NCBI GenBank assembly: GCA_944989445.1
Contig: CALYLW010000568.1
Location: forward strand, 248,001-312,000
Reading direction: 5' to 3'
DNA from: Ampullaceana balthica
Lineage: Eukaryota; Mollusca; Gastropoda; Lymnaeidae
Length of the DNA: 64,000 bases
A model generated the notes under the pieces. The model saw only the letters and a list, made by a program, of their open reading frames with translations. It did no database searches and was not told the origin of the DNA. Each line of letters begins with the position of its first letter. Within the stretch, counting starts at the first letter, position 1. Shown here in pieces: positions 12,601 to 21,805 of this stretch. Made by a program: the position numbers and the translations under genes.

Positions 12601-12842
12601 ATGTATTACTCCACCGAATGACGTCATTTAAATCTAAATTACCTGCTTAATGTGTTGATTCTTCCCCCCCCCTACCCCCACACATAACCCTTTTCTCCAA
12701 AATCCTTTTTATTTCTAGGTACCACTGCAGTCGGGGGAGCTTCAAAACGTTCATTAACCAAAAGATTCGCTATCGGGCTTACACCAACGCTGGATACAGG
12801 GACGACGAGGTAGAAGGAACGCAGATGAGGAGATTTCAATGA
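3669..12842 (+). CDS. Mucin-like single-pass membrane glycoprotein gene (3 exons)
   Basis: The gene model joins 3669-3747, 7960-9145 and 12719-12842, 1389 nt in total (462 residues plus stop). All junctions are GT/AG and the phases agree (1, then 2). Predicted protein: signal peptide about 1-21; short linker with an RLRRQ basic patch; Thr/Ser/Glu repeats about 90-290; Pro/Thr-rich stalk; transmembrane helix about 399-419; basic 40-residue cytoplasmic tail ending in RRFQ. This is the architecture of a heavily O-glycosylated cell-surface mucin. I recognise no named orthologue and no globular domain, so the function (surface coat, adhesion or signalling) is open. Intron 1 (4.2 kb) is full of MITE-type repeats and microsatellites; intron 2 (3.6 kb) holds a LINE. 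The repeat part is probably length-polymorphic. Confidence 0.72.
4619..5104 (+). repeat. MITE family 'taaatccttta', copy A
   Basis: The ~486-bp unit begins with ACCCGTAAAAAAACCAAG, has TAAATCCTTTA near its start and the inverted TAAAGGATTTA at its end. It contains several ATAATACGC-type words and an internal CGATCGATCTGAAATTT. It is non-coding. It lies head-to-tail with copy B (5117-5605). Further copies are at 32771-33273 and 33283-33779 (inverted, also a head-to-tail pair), 28330-29308 (interrupted), 51283-51420 (5' part) and 30957-31150 (diverged). Confidence 0.7.
5117..5605 (+). repeat. MITE family 'taaatccttta', copy B (tandem with A)
   Basis: Same organisation as copy A with a few per cent substitutions by eye and a GGGC-repeat difference near 5558-5570. 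The 12-bp gap between A and B consists of A-rich sequence. The tandem arrangement recurs at the inverted locus (32771-33779), so the dimer may itself be a mobile or amplified form. Confidence 0.7.
5859..5916. repeat. (TA)n microsatellite
   Basis: Uninterrupted TA dinucleotides follow directly after the CTAG terminus at 5854-5857. Insertion of Helitron-like elements next to TA tracts would explain the position. Confidence 0.9.
6873..7055. mobile_element. hAT-like MITE (CAGTGGCGTAG ends)
   Basis: The left end CAGTGGCGTAGTGAGG and the right end CCTCTCTACGCCTCTG are imperfect inverted repeats of the family seen at 1429-1600. The interior has G and C runs and no coding frame. Flanking 8-mers match at about 5 of 8 positions. 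Confidence 0.5.
7131..7215. repeat. (GA)n microsatellite
   Basis: Nearly pure GA dinucleotides, with a CAGA interruption near 7200. Lies in intron 1 of the mucin-like gene. Confidence 0.9.
7633..7935. repeat. 42-bp minisatellite next to the exon-2 acceptor
   Basis: About seven copies of a 42-bp unit containing ACTGTGTTATGTTTTATGG (or TTTTAGGG variants) and TCTTTGACCACTG. On the minus strand the unit translates without stops into a 14-residue repeat, but there is no other support for coding. The last unit runs to within 25 bp of the intron-1 acceptor at 7958-7959, so array changes could alter the branch-point and polypyrimidine region. Confidence 0.85.
7960..9145 (+). CDS. Mucin-like gene, exon 2 (repeat domain, stalk, transmembrane helix)
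   Basis: The acceptor CCACAG and donor GTAAGA bound 1186 nt. Apparent initiation near 7944 is only the intron being read through; the true N-terminus is exon 1. Residues 27-85 are a mixed linker. Then come Thr/Ser/Glu repeats built on a 15/30-bp unit (TTESS, TTERD and TTESD variants) to about residue 290. A Pro/Thr segment follows with four SGPTT-type units, then SPAVPPSPTVPNLPTTP. The helix WAIGIIVPLCIVVLVLLGVW is at about 399-418. Such repeats are typical O-glycosylation sites. The opposite-strand frames through 8739-9182 are shadows. Confidence 0.75.
9408..9554 (+). repeat. Left direct repeat flanking intronic LINE (147 bp)
   Basis: It starts AAAATAACCATTAACC and ends ACTCCACCGAATGAC, with an (ATT)n run inside. 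It is nearly identical to 12467-12622; the size difference is mostly ATT-run length. The copy sits directly against the LINE 5' end, as a target-site duplication would, but it is far longer than the usual 5-20 bp. Confidence 0.85.
9555..12466 (+). pseudogene. Non-LTR retrotransposon (APE endonuclease + RT), broken
   Basis: The translation shows an APE-type endonuclease (SETRW from 9598, GDFNA at 9931-9945, SDHH at 10220-10231). A reverse transcriptase follows, with GPDGIPAE near 10970, FVDYEKAFDSVD near 11340-11370 and the catalytic FADD at 11645-11656. The C-terminal region contains RWRWIGHTLRKP and GKRKRGRPRNTW. There is no RNase H. It resembles the widespread 'endonuclease-reverse transcriptase' LINEs (RTE-like; clade not certain). 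It is dead: a frameshift in the G run near 10062-10071, another near 10865, stops at 11082-11084 and 11307-11309, and frameshifts near 11420 and 12075. The APE N-terminus is missing, so it is 5'-truncated. A 150-bp fragment of the same family, inverted, lies at 46302-46452. Confidence 0.85.
12467..12622 (+). repeat. Right direct repeat flanking intronic LINE (156 bp)
   Basis: Second copy of the 9408-9554 sequence with a longer ATT run. It follows directly on the LINE 3' end (AAGGCTCAACAAAAC). The unbroken host sequence continues with GTCATTTAAATC. Confidence 0.85.
12719..12842 (+). CDS. Mucin-like gene, exon 3 (cytoplasmic tail)
   Basis: Acceptor TTTCTAG at 12712-12718. The first base completes AGG (Arg), and 40 codons follow to TGA at 12840-12842. 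The tail begins YHCSRGSFKTF, is rich in Arg and Tyr and ends EGTQMRRFQ. No ITAM or SH2-binding consensus is certain. The agreement of phase and an immediate stop after a plausible juxtamembrane tail is the main evidence for the three-exon model. Confidence 0.7.
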
Positions 12843-15800
12843 AAATAGACAACAATATTCCATTTCTTTCTCCAACTCCTTCTAATCGCTTCCCTCCAGT
12901 TCTGCAATTCTCTGCATCGCTTTATCAGGACAAAGCCAGTGCCTTGCCTTTTCTTTATATTTTACTTTACTCTACAATTTGCACAGTTTTGTTTTGTCAG
13001 CATAAAGTTGAGATTTTGTAATTCAAACAATTTGACTTTTGTATTACTACGCATCGCCTTATGATCAATTTAATATAAACTTCATTTAAAAGACATACAT
13101 TTGTGGAAATTAGGGAAAATGCATTTTAAGAAAATCATGTTCTTAAAATTATCTTATTAATTTCATAGACACAATAGTCAATGCCTAGAATGACAAGTTA
13201 AATATCAAAAAGTCGAGAATCACTAGATAAATATCCATATTGATATTGACACATTGGCGCATCAATTTTATTTTTATTTTGGCTTAAAAATATAAAATGT
13301 ATATTTTTAAATAAGTTTTAAAAAAATGTATTTATTATGTGTGTGTATGTGTGAGTGCGCAGGCTGATAGGATAAGCTAGAATATTTGCTATACTGAACC
13401 CTTAAGAAAGGTAGCTAATTGGTCTTAAATGATATGTTAATATTCCTTCCCTTCCCCAAAGCTTTTCTGCATTTATTTTTTCATTTCTGCTTCTCTCAAT
13501 CATTTCAATTTCTTTTATTATTTTTTGTATTCAATTTTGGATGGATATATTCCTGATTATTAATTATTTAGTATAAAAAATTAATCCTTTTTAAAGTAAC
13601 TATTGCACACCTTATCATAGTGACAATTAAATGAATTTTCAAGTTTTTTTAAAGTAGAAAGTGTATGACATTATGGGTTAATTTTTTGTTTAAAAGTTAA
13701 AAGGAAATTTAATTTTAAAAAAAAATAAAAAAATAACCATACACTTACATATAACACAACAATATTATTTTCTATTATTGAATTTCTCCTTTCTTGTTTA
13801 CCGAAGAGGCACACGTGAACATAAGTTCACGACCAGTCATCTTATAATCGTGTACCCATAATGTTCATTTGACTTGTCCATCTCAGTTTGGCTGGTATTA
13901 CATTTTATATATTCTTTACAATATCATATATAGCTTTTCAAATGTTTTAATGTACGTTAAAACGCGAGGCAGGCTAGGAGAAGGCATTGTTAAGCCTTTT
14001 AATTGTTCATCTTTTTTCTTATATTTCTCGCACAATTTACTGCTCTGTTGCTTTTAAGCACGCATTCTATATTTGGTATAAAATGTGTAATTTGTTTCCT
14101 TTCCAGCACTGTTTGCGATGCAAACTGTGTAATATGGTAACACTTTTACACATCTGCAATGAACGACCCCGTGTGTTATGAAACTCCCCCTATGGGTTTT
14201 ATTTTAATTCACAGTGAAACAAATGTCAGTTCCAAATTGAGGAAGAAAATATTTTAAAAAATAAAATTAGTTTATGTTTTAGAGTAATAAAATGACATTA
14301 AATTTAAAAAAAAACTTTATATGTGAGAAAACTTCATTTTTTAACATTACATCAAGTATCAGTTAATACCCGAAGGGAGCGTTCATTGTAAAGAAATTGC
14401 ATTGAGATTTAATTGTACAAATCCAATCTATTTTTGTTAGAGAGTGCGTAAATAATTGAACCGCTATTTATTTTTCTGTTAATATTTATTTATAAAAGTT
14501 TTTTTTTAATTATTCAGAAGGATGATACCTAATGCAGGAGTTTTGTCTGCATATTAATTAATTATATTTTTTAAACGTGCAAATCAAACTATACAGTTGA
14601 GAGATATTATGGCGATGAGAAATAAAATGTCCGTTGTCATTTTCTGTTCCTTTCAGTCTGAACTAGTCGGGTATGAACACCTCAAATAGCTCATCGGAAG
14701 ATTCCTTATCCAGGCTGGCGAAGGACCTTGACCCCAACACTTCTCGGTCAAGGTTTTTTGTCATGGGTCAAAATGCCTAGAGGTTCACATTGAAGACGCC
14801 ATGAGCTCCCCAGGGGAGTTTAGCTAGAAATGTGATTCTCGACCTGACGTTACACCATTGGAGGCCTGTGTGAAATGATGATTGTATTGTAATATCATAA
14901 AGGTCATAGCACGCTGGCCGTGTATTCATTTTTTGTTTACAAGGTTTTGGTGTGGTGTCAGTTGCCATTGACAACAACACTTCCAAACCGTTCTATCAGA
15001 GAGTCGTCAATTGAAATTCAGGTGCTGAGGTTTCCACAAACCGACAGAAATTGTCAATGTTTTCATTTTTGTGTTTACGGGTCAGTCGAAACAATAACAT
15101 ATTTCTGCAGTTTTTATTGTTGTTTTTGTGTGTGTGTGCAAACCTGGCATTGAGAATTTGACAGATTTTACCCCTGATGGTACCTCCTACATCTACGCCG
15201 TTTCAATCCGCCAATAGGGTTCGTGCATTTCTCATGACCTGAAAAATGTCATATATCTTTCCGTTATTTTATTAATTTTAAACAAAGTTTGCGAGTCGAT
15301 TGGACGTAAGTAGATTTATCAACCATAACTCTAATCAAAGTGGTTCTAAGGGAGCGCACCGGCTCGCAACGTCACCAGTTGCCGGTCCTCCCAACCATCG
15401 GTCTCCCCCTCAGCGAGCCATCAGTCCACAACGAATAGGGTGGCGCATGTAGGAAGGCGGGGGAAAAAACGTCAATCAAAGTAAACTATTTTTGTTGTTG
15501 AACTGATGATTCTGCTAAATTTGCGACCCATTGATGTTATGAGAATCAATAATTGGATGCTTTTATTGTGAAGTTTTTGTAGTGTGATTGCTGTTCAATT
15601 CAAATGAGTGAACTAATTATTATTTAGAAACTTTCTATGTTTTTTTATTATATGGGGCACTCATAACATTTAATATTGCCCGAGCCACAATGTACAGTAC
15701 GTATAAATGCAAGTGTTCAGGAATAAAATTCGGTTTTTAAAATTGACAAAATGTATAATAATATGTAATCATTAACACATTTTTAACTGAGTTGCTGTGG

Positions 15801-16085
15801 TTGTTTTTTTTTAACATTCCGAATTGCTCATATTCATACGTATTAAATATCATCTATTTTTATGATTTTAAGATATTTGTTATTAACAATCTTACAATAT
15901 ATATGTGTTTTATCCCCACTCACATTCCACCATGCTGTTGGCCTTCCATGATTCTATTGCAGATGTATGATCGGTAGATAGCCAATGACGTATACATGAG
16001 AGCCAATGAAAGTAGTGGCCTGTAGTCACGTGAGAAAAGTTTTATAACGCAACAATTTAAGACTCATGATACAACGGTGGGATAA
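12843..16085. other. 3' UTR and intergenic DNA, no gene seen
   Basis: AT-rich, with several AATAAA words (for example near 14286), so the polyadenylation site of the mucin-like gene cannot be fixed. No reading frame here shows a domain. There are no obvious transposon ends apart from scattered A/T runs. Confidence 0.5.
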
Positions 16086-16402
16086 TGTAACTATATATAA
16101 CTTTTTATTATATTTCTCTCTTTTATGTAGGCGTTCTCACAGTAATTAATCTTGTGCACAATAATTCACTGAAGAATTCGTTTATCCAAAACAACTTTAA
16201 TATACATATATATTGTACACATAAGAATCATTTGAGGTAATATAACGTGGAAATCTTGAGCTATTCACTATCATGCTTCCCTGTCGGAAGTCTACACACA
16301 ACTCTTTGCCCAACACTTTCAACCAATAGAAATGCTCCTTTCTTCCCGCGTCTCTTGTACACGTGACCTTACGTCACAGAATTATGTTAATCAGATGTGA
16401 CA
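16086..16402 (-). repeat. 3' LTR of Gypsy element
   Basis: 317 bp, beginning TGTAACTATATATAAC and ending CAGATGTGACA in window orientation. By eye it is the same as 20751-21067. The flanking GATAA (16081-16085) matches the other side. Confidence 0.95.
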
Positions 16403-16418
16403 TTCACCCCCATCCTTC
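16403..16418 (-). promoter_or_regulatory. Polypurine tract
   Basis: On the minus strand the sequence GAAGGATGGGGGTGAA directly precedes the 3' LTR, as expected for the plus-strand primer of reverse transcription. Confidence 0.75.
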
Positions 16419-16911
16419 AAAAAAAATGTTTATGAAATACAACATTTTTGGTCTTCATAAAATCAAATCAATCTATATCTATATTCAAATTTCAAATATT
16501 TATCATCAATGAACATTCATTTTCTTACATACAACTTCTTGATATAGAATCAATAAGAAAAAATCTGTAGGACTGCATCAGTCTAAACATAAGAAATAAT
16601 GAGAAAAAATCTGTAGAACTGCAACCGTCTACCTGTGCTGAAAAAATGAAAAGGGACTTTTAAACACATCTGTAATTTTGTGTAATTAAAACATTTAAAC
16701 ACTCAATATTATTAAAATTAACTAATAATCCAATGGAATTCAAACACTGTTCCTTGTCCATTGTTCAACAAATAAAAATATTAATATAACTACAGTCTCT
16801 GTTTGTATCCTTTAGGAATTCACAGACTAATGTTAAAACAGTCTCTTATTTTATCATTTAGTAATTCACAGAATGTCTTTTGAATAGTCTCTGGTTTTAT
16901 CAGTTAGGAGT

Positions 16912-16980
16912 TCACAGAGTGTCTTTATTTATTGTCATTCTACTTAATATGTCTGCAACCACATTGTCCTTTGATATTGA
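16912..16980 (-). pseudogene. RNase H C-terminal remnant (downstream of integrase)
   Basis: In the minus-strand frame starting at 16980 the peptide reads SISKDNVVADILSRM, then TINKDTL and a stop. DNVVADxLSR is the hallmark C-terminus of Ty3/Gypsy RNase H, which normally lies upstream of integrase. Here it lies downstream of the integrase C-terminal GPY-type module. The junction with the integrase frame is at about 16970-17000, marking the edge of a deletion that removed RT and most of RNase H. Confidence 0.75.
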
Positions 16981-17094
16981 CACTATAAGTGACATCACTA
17001 AGTTTCTCTTCAATTTTGTATGGACCTTCCCATGTGATTTCATTCTTTGTGTTTGGTAAGCATACTAGGACTTGTTGTTCAGGCTCAAATGTTC

Positions 17095-18081
17095 TCAAAT
17101 GTCTGTGTCTATTTTTGATTTCTCTGTGTCTTGTACATTTTTCTTGATTAGTCTTTGCTTTGCTGCTTCAATACTGTAAAGTATTTTATCTCTAGTGTCT
17201 GACATCAGCTGATATCTGTCCTGTATGGCATCTTGTTTACTTATAAGCCTTTCTTTGAAATTCTTTAAGGGACTTGCAGGGTTTTGGCCAAACATTAACT
17301 CAAAAGGACTAAAGCCAGTGCTTTCATGTTTGCTGCTGTTGTATGCAAACAGTACTAAGGGTAAATATTCATGCCATCTGTCCTCATGGTCCACTGTCAC
17401 CTTTAATAGCATATTCTTGATGGTTTTGTTTAGTCTTTCAATCACTCCATTTGACTGTGGATGGTACACTGTGCTGTGTACTTGTGTAATGTTTAACATT
17501 TTCATAATGGCTTGTGTCATCTGACCCTTGAATTGGCTGCCATTGTCCGACAGAAGTGTTTGAGGGAAACCATATCTGCTAAAAACATTGAGTAATGCGT
17601 TGCATATATTTTCTGCATCTATTCGCTTCAGTGGGATAGCTTCACCCCATCTGGTGGCTATGTCCACTATGGTTAGAGCATACATATGTTTCTTCTTTGA
17701 CATCTTTTTGAATGGTCCTATCAGGTCTATGGCAATTTTCTCGAATAAGAAGTTTGCCTTGTCAGATGATTGTATGGGTGCTGTGTGCCTCCCATCTTTG
17801 GGATTATGTCGTAGACACACTGTACATGCCTTGATGTATTCTTTTATCTGCCTTGCCATTTTAGGCCAGTAAAAGTTTTCTGCTATTGTAGTAATTGTTT
17901 TCTTGGCGCCCATATGTCCACCTAAAGGACTGTCATGTGTCATTTTGATAATGGTTTCCTGTAACTTTTTGGGAAGAACCACTCTTTTGCACGTACCTTC
18001 CTGTGCAATGTTTATTAATATGCCTTTATCTAGCTTGTAATTTTTGTTGTGGCCTGTTTCATTGTCTTTGATAAGTTTCAT
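17095..18081 (-). pseudogene. Gypsy integrase (catalytic core intact, C-terminus frameshifted)
   Basis: The frame carries the zinc-binding HHCC region (SPLGGH...CTVC) and the DD35E core: Asp in KIAIDLIGPF, Asp in LLSDNGSQF and Glu in NGVIERLNKT, with exactly 35 residues between the last two. It ends prematurely; the C-terminal module (HLRTFEPEQQVLVCLP, then WEGPYKIEEKLSDVTY) continues in another frame, the shift lying in the T run at 17138-17142. Its own N-terminus (KQLQEEDNTIREIK) is encoded in the end of the gag-protease frame, which overlaps by 23 nt in a different phase. Confidence 0.85.
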
Positions 18082-19918
18082 TTTTTATTTCTCTGATTGT
18101 GTTGTCTTCTTCTTGTAGTTGTTTGAACTCTTGTTTGGACATCAGTTGGCTTCCTATTTCAAGTTTCTCATCAACTTCAATGTCTGTGATCTCTTTTCTT
18201 TTTGTGGTGGCTCTTGTTTGTACAGTAGCACATACTTGATGGTTGTTGTCATGCCAGGCCTTGTATACTTCATCAGTATTGTCCACCACACCTTCAATGT
18301 TCCCTATAATAAGATCACAAATGGCGTCTTGTAAAACTCTGGCTCTAACTTTACCATGAAACCAGGGTGAGTTGATGGTGAAAATTGCAGTTGGACACTC
18401 TCTCTTTGTGCCATCAGCCATTATCAGTGTGTCTTTTTTCCCATCATACTCTTCTTCTTTCACCATCTTATCACGGACTACAATTGTTGTGCATCCAGTG
18501 TCACGAAGACACATACACTTTCGATCATTGATGTACACTGGGTAACATTTCAGTGTGCCATGATCCTTGATAGTGGCCACAGTACTACTAGATTGTGATT
18601 CTTCTTGTTTCATTTTTCCTTTATTATCTCCCTCTTGGTGGTCATTCCTTCTCCAGGGCTGATCATGATTTCTGTATCTGGAGTCATGATTGTATCTGCC
18701 TCTCCATGATCTTCTACCTTTGCTTTCAAAATGACCTTGTCTTGACCTTTCTTCTGTTTTCTTTCTTATAGGGCTGCCATTAGGTGACACCCTATTTGGT
18801 TGTCCTTTATTGTGGTAACACTGCTTCGCCATATGTCCTGGCTTGTTACAGTACCAACAAATAGTTTGTCTGTTGCCTTGGTTTGGCAGACTCTGGTTTC
18901 TCATACCTTGCCTTTTTTCTTGACTTTTAATTTGTATTGCTGCAAATATGTCTTGTCTCTTATCCATTTCCACATTCGGATGAGAGTCTTTGAATGTTCG
19001 TAATGCATTTGTTAGCTCTGCTTGAGTACGAACTTTCTTGTCAGTCAAATATGTGAATAGGGTTGGTGTTGCATTTTCTAAAAACTTGTCAATTAACACC
19101 ATGTCTATTATGGCCTTTGGATTGCTCGTATCTATTGCTGTCAGTTCCAGCCATTTTGTTAGTTTGACTTGTGCTTCATGTACTATGATCTGTGGATCTT
19201 TGTCCATCTTGATTCTCATTTCATGAAATTCTCTTCTATAATCATTTTCTGACTTTCCAAAATGACATAGAAGTGCCTTTTTGACATTCTTATATATGCT
19301 TTTGTCTTCTTTGGCTATACTGTTATAAGCTTCAAATGCTTCTCCAGTTAATTGAGTCATCAGTTGTGCTGGCCAATCTTCTTCATTATAGCCTTTCATA
19401 GCCATTATGGATTCGAAATAATCCAGATAAACATCCATTTTTTCTTTTTGGCTATCATATTTTCTTACTTTGATAGTATCCCTTGGTGCTGACCTTCTAT
19501 TTGTTTCATCACCAGGATTGTGGCCACTAATGTCTTGCTCCCTTTGTAATTTTAACGTATCGATTGCAAGTTGTTCAATTTCTCTTTTTACTATGAGTCT
19601 TTGCATCTCTTCTTCATTAGCAATTCTTGCTTTTTCTTCAGCTTCTCTTTGATTTTCTTTTTCTTCAGCTTTTCTTCGCTGTTCTTTTTCTTCAGCTATT
19701 CTTGCTTTTTCTTCTTCTTCAGCTTTTCTTCGCTGTTCTTTTTCTTCAGCTATTCTTGCTTCTTCTTTAGCAATTCTTTGATTTTCTTTTTCTTCAGCAA
19801 CTTTTTCTTCAATGAAATCTCTCATTTCTTTTCCTTTTAGTCCGATCTCTTTAGCTATGGCAGTGAATTCCTTGTAGTGATCCATGTTTTGTTTGATTGA
19901 ATAATATGAATCTAGCAA
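18059..19918 (-). CDS. Gag-protease polyprotein of Gypsy element (619 aa)
   Basis: About residues 30-105 are a highly charged Glu/Arg/Lys coiled coil with repeated AEEKEQRRKAEE words. About 155-290 resemble the retrotransposon Gag core (LDYFESIMAMKGYNEEDW). A CCHC zinc knuckle, CWYCNKPGHMAKQC, lies at 354-367. An aspartic-protease-like motif, LRDTGCTTIVV, has DTG at 473-475. The last ~40 residues belong to the integrase N-terminus. The frame is open throughout, so Gag and protease could be made. The join to the integrase frame is +1 at an A6 run (18082-18087). Confidence 0.85.
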   Translation of the reverse strand: MLDSYYSIKQNMDHYKEFTAIAKEIGLKGKEMRDFIEEKVAEEKENQRIAKEEARIAEEKEQRRKAEEEEKARIAEEKEQRRKAEEKENQREAEEKARIANEEEMQRLIVKREIEQLAIDTLKLQREQDISGHNPGDETNRRSAPRDTIKVRKYDSQKEKMDVYLDYFESIMAMKGYNEEDWPAQLMTQLTGEAFEAYNSIAKEDKSIYKNVKKALLCHFGKSENDYRREFHEMRIKMDKDPQIIVHEAQVKLTKWLELTAIDTSNPKAIIDMVLIDKFLENATPTLFTYLTDKKVRTQAELTNALRTFKDSHPNVEMDKRQDIFAAIQIKSQEKRQGMRNQSLPNQGNRQTICWYCNKPGHMAKQCYHNKGQPNRVSPNGSPIRKKTEERSRQGHFESKGRRSWRGRYNHDSRYRNHDQPWRRNDHQEGDNKGKMKQEESQSSSTVATIKDHGTLKCYPVYINDRKCMCLRDTGCTTIVVRDKMVKEEEYDGKKDTLIMADGTKRECPTAIFTINSPWFHGKVRARVLQDAICDLIIGNIEGVVDNTDEVYKAWHDNNHQVCATVQTRATTKRKEITDIEVDEKLEIGSQLMSKQEFKQLQEEDNTIREIKNETYQRQ

Positions 19919-20719
19919 TTCGGTAAGGAATGTATGGATATATATTGATAAAGTTATAAATCGTCCAAATGAAATATCTTGAATTCAAAAATGTTAAGTT
20001 CAAATAAGTGACACGTCTAAACCATAAAATCTAGTTATTGGCAAGATGAGACAACAAAAAGAATCCTCACACGGGATCTTTAGTATACTTTATATATACG
20101 CTCCCTCAGATTGACAAAATATATTAAATGGTCCGATCGTTTTGAATAAAAGTCACTTGGTTAAAATTTCAATTTTCGGGTAGTTTTTAAACAATTTAGT
20201 TCACTCCATTAATCCACAATTGCGATAATCAAACTCTTCACACAATGAATGGATAAAAGTTCCGTTTCTTTATTTATAATTCACACCAACACATTGAATA
20301 GTCCATAGCTTCTCGGTTCGATGTTATGTTTACTAATATTTCCTGGAATCAACTAGCATTAAGCCTGTTGACGTCACGACCTATATATGTTCACCGTGTG
20401 TCACCATTCAGTAAGCCTACACGACCCAGATTCCAGTACTGTGTAGTATGCTTGTACTGTCGTCGAATGTGACGTAGAACCAACTAGGCGACCTAGTTGT
20501 ATATACCGTACACCGTGGTGACCATGCGCCTGTATGCCGCCATTTTGAAATCTTCTTGTATTTTCATTGAATCACAAAAGTTTATTCACAGCTTCTTACG
20601 AACTTGAATATTCAAAAATACTATAGCTGGTATTATTTCTTATTTTAAAGAATACTTTCCTTTTGGAAATATCCAATACTTATTTCCACGAAACCTCTTT
20701 CTCGAAATATCTTGTACAG

Positions 20720-20750
20720 TGTTCACATGGAACTTTTACTTCGACACCAA
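20720..20750 (-). promoter_or_regulatory. Candidate primer-binding site
   Basis: Immediately inside the 5' LTR the minus strand reads TTGGTGTCGAAGTAAAAG. TGGTGTC resembles the start of Leu-type primer sites, but the match decays, and I cannot assign the priming tRNA. Confidence 0.4.
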
Positions 20751-21067
20751 TGTAACTATATATAACTTTTTATTATATTTCTCTCTTTTATGTAGGCGTT
20801 CTCACAGTAATTAATCTTGTGCACAATAATTCACTGAAGAATTCGTTTATCCAAAACAACTTTAATATACATATATATTGTACACATAAGAATCATTTGA
20901 GGTAATATAACGTGGAAATCTTGAGCTATTCACTATCATGCTTCCCTGTCGGAAGTCTACACACAACTCTTTGCCCAACACTTTCAACCAATAGAAATGC
21001 TCCTTTCTTCCCGCGTCTCTTGTACACGTGACCTTACGTCACAGAATTATGTTAATCAGATGTGACA
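20751..21067 (-). repeat. 5' LTR of Gypsy element
   Basis: 317 bp, by eye the same as 16086-16402. It is followed by GATAA at 21068-21072, the second copy of the target duplication. Confidence 0.95.
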
Positions 21068-21072
21068 GATAA

Positions 21073-21805
21073 TAAAACAATATTTTTTTTCGAAAGATAA
21101 TAAATCACGCTGACCACCGACAGAAGTGAAAGCATAAGTACTAGCAGAATATATTCCTATAATTTAATGGACTGAGCTAAATTTTACTCGTTAAAAGGCA
21201 TACAAAATTGCTATTGAGTAATTCATGAAATTCATAATTCATGAAATTCTTAAAATATATTTGTTCTCATTTCGATTTCAATTAAAAGAAGCGTTGAGAT
21301 TCACCCACGTAGAGTTGTGTAGCAGAAGAATTGACCATGACGATATTATTGGAACGCGTATGCACCGATAATAAGGTTACATCCCTTTATTAAAACTATA
21401 TTTTGAGCATATTTTTTCAATCGTATATTCCTTCACTTCAGGACCCGTTTGTCGAGTTATTGTTACATGTTATGTTGTAATGTTAGGATGTGAATGAGAG
21501 AGAGAGAGAGAGAGAATGAGAGTTGGTAAGCGAAAGTACATGGGACATCTTATTTATGGATAAAAGAGAGAGAAGGAAAGAAAATAAGTTGGTATGATCA
21601 AGGATGTGACAGGAGATCTGATAGTCATGACGTGAATGAGAGAATAAGAGAGAGAGAGAGAGAGAAAAAGCTAGGAACAACTTGCATTAATTTTCTTTGC
21701 CATTTGATGACGTATCTTTGCATGAAACTCAATGAATAAAAATGTACGATCTACACAAACATTTGTGTTCTTATCAATAGTGTTTGATTTCTAACTGATA
21801 AACAA
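21073..21805. other. Intergenic DNA with GA-rich tracts
   Basis: No gene is seen. Two short GAGA tracts (near 21490-21520 and 21640-21665) share the flank GTGAATGAGAGA, suggesting a small duplication. Confidence 0.5.

Larger units (their letters stand above)
9146..12718. other. Intron 2 of the mucin-like gene
   Basis: The intron runs from GTAAGA to TTCTAG. Apart from short AT-rich flanks it consists of a ~150-bp sequence present twice (9408-9554 and 12467-12622) with a LINE between the copies. Splicing of the host gene would remove the element, which is in sense orientation. Confidence 0.7.
16086..21067 (-). mobile_element. Ty3/Gypsy LTR retrotransposon, young, RT-deleted
   Basis: A 4982-bp element on the minus strand with two 317-bp LTRs (TG...CA) that I read as identical, and a 5-bp target duplication GATAA (16081-16085 and 21068-21072). 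Going 5' to 3' on the minus strand: 5' LTR, ~830-nt leader, gag-protease frame (19918-18059), integrase frame (18081-17095 plus C-terminal piece), a short RNase H tail (16980-16912), polypurine tract, 3' LTR. No reverse transcriptase is present. It is probably a deletion derivative mobilised in trans. The position of the RNase H tail after integrase implies a Gmr1-like gene order. Confidence 0.9.

Noticed and set aside
18059..18087. Programmed -1 frameshift signal at the gag/integrase overlap
   Set aside because: The A-rich run suggests a slippery site, but a -1 shift runs at once into TGA; the needed shift is +1, so a homopolymer indel is the simpler explanation.
19571..19840. Phe/Ser-rich plus-strand frame
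   Set aside because: Antisense reading of the Glu/Lys-rich coiled coil of the Gypsy gag frame.
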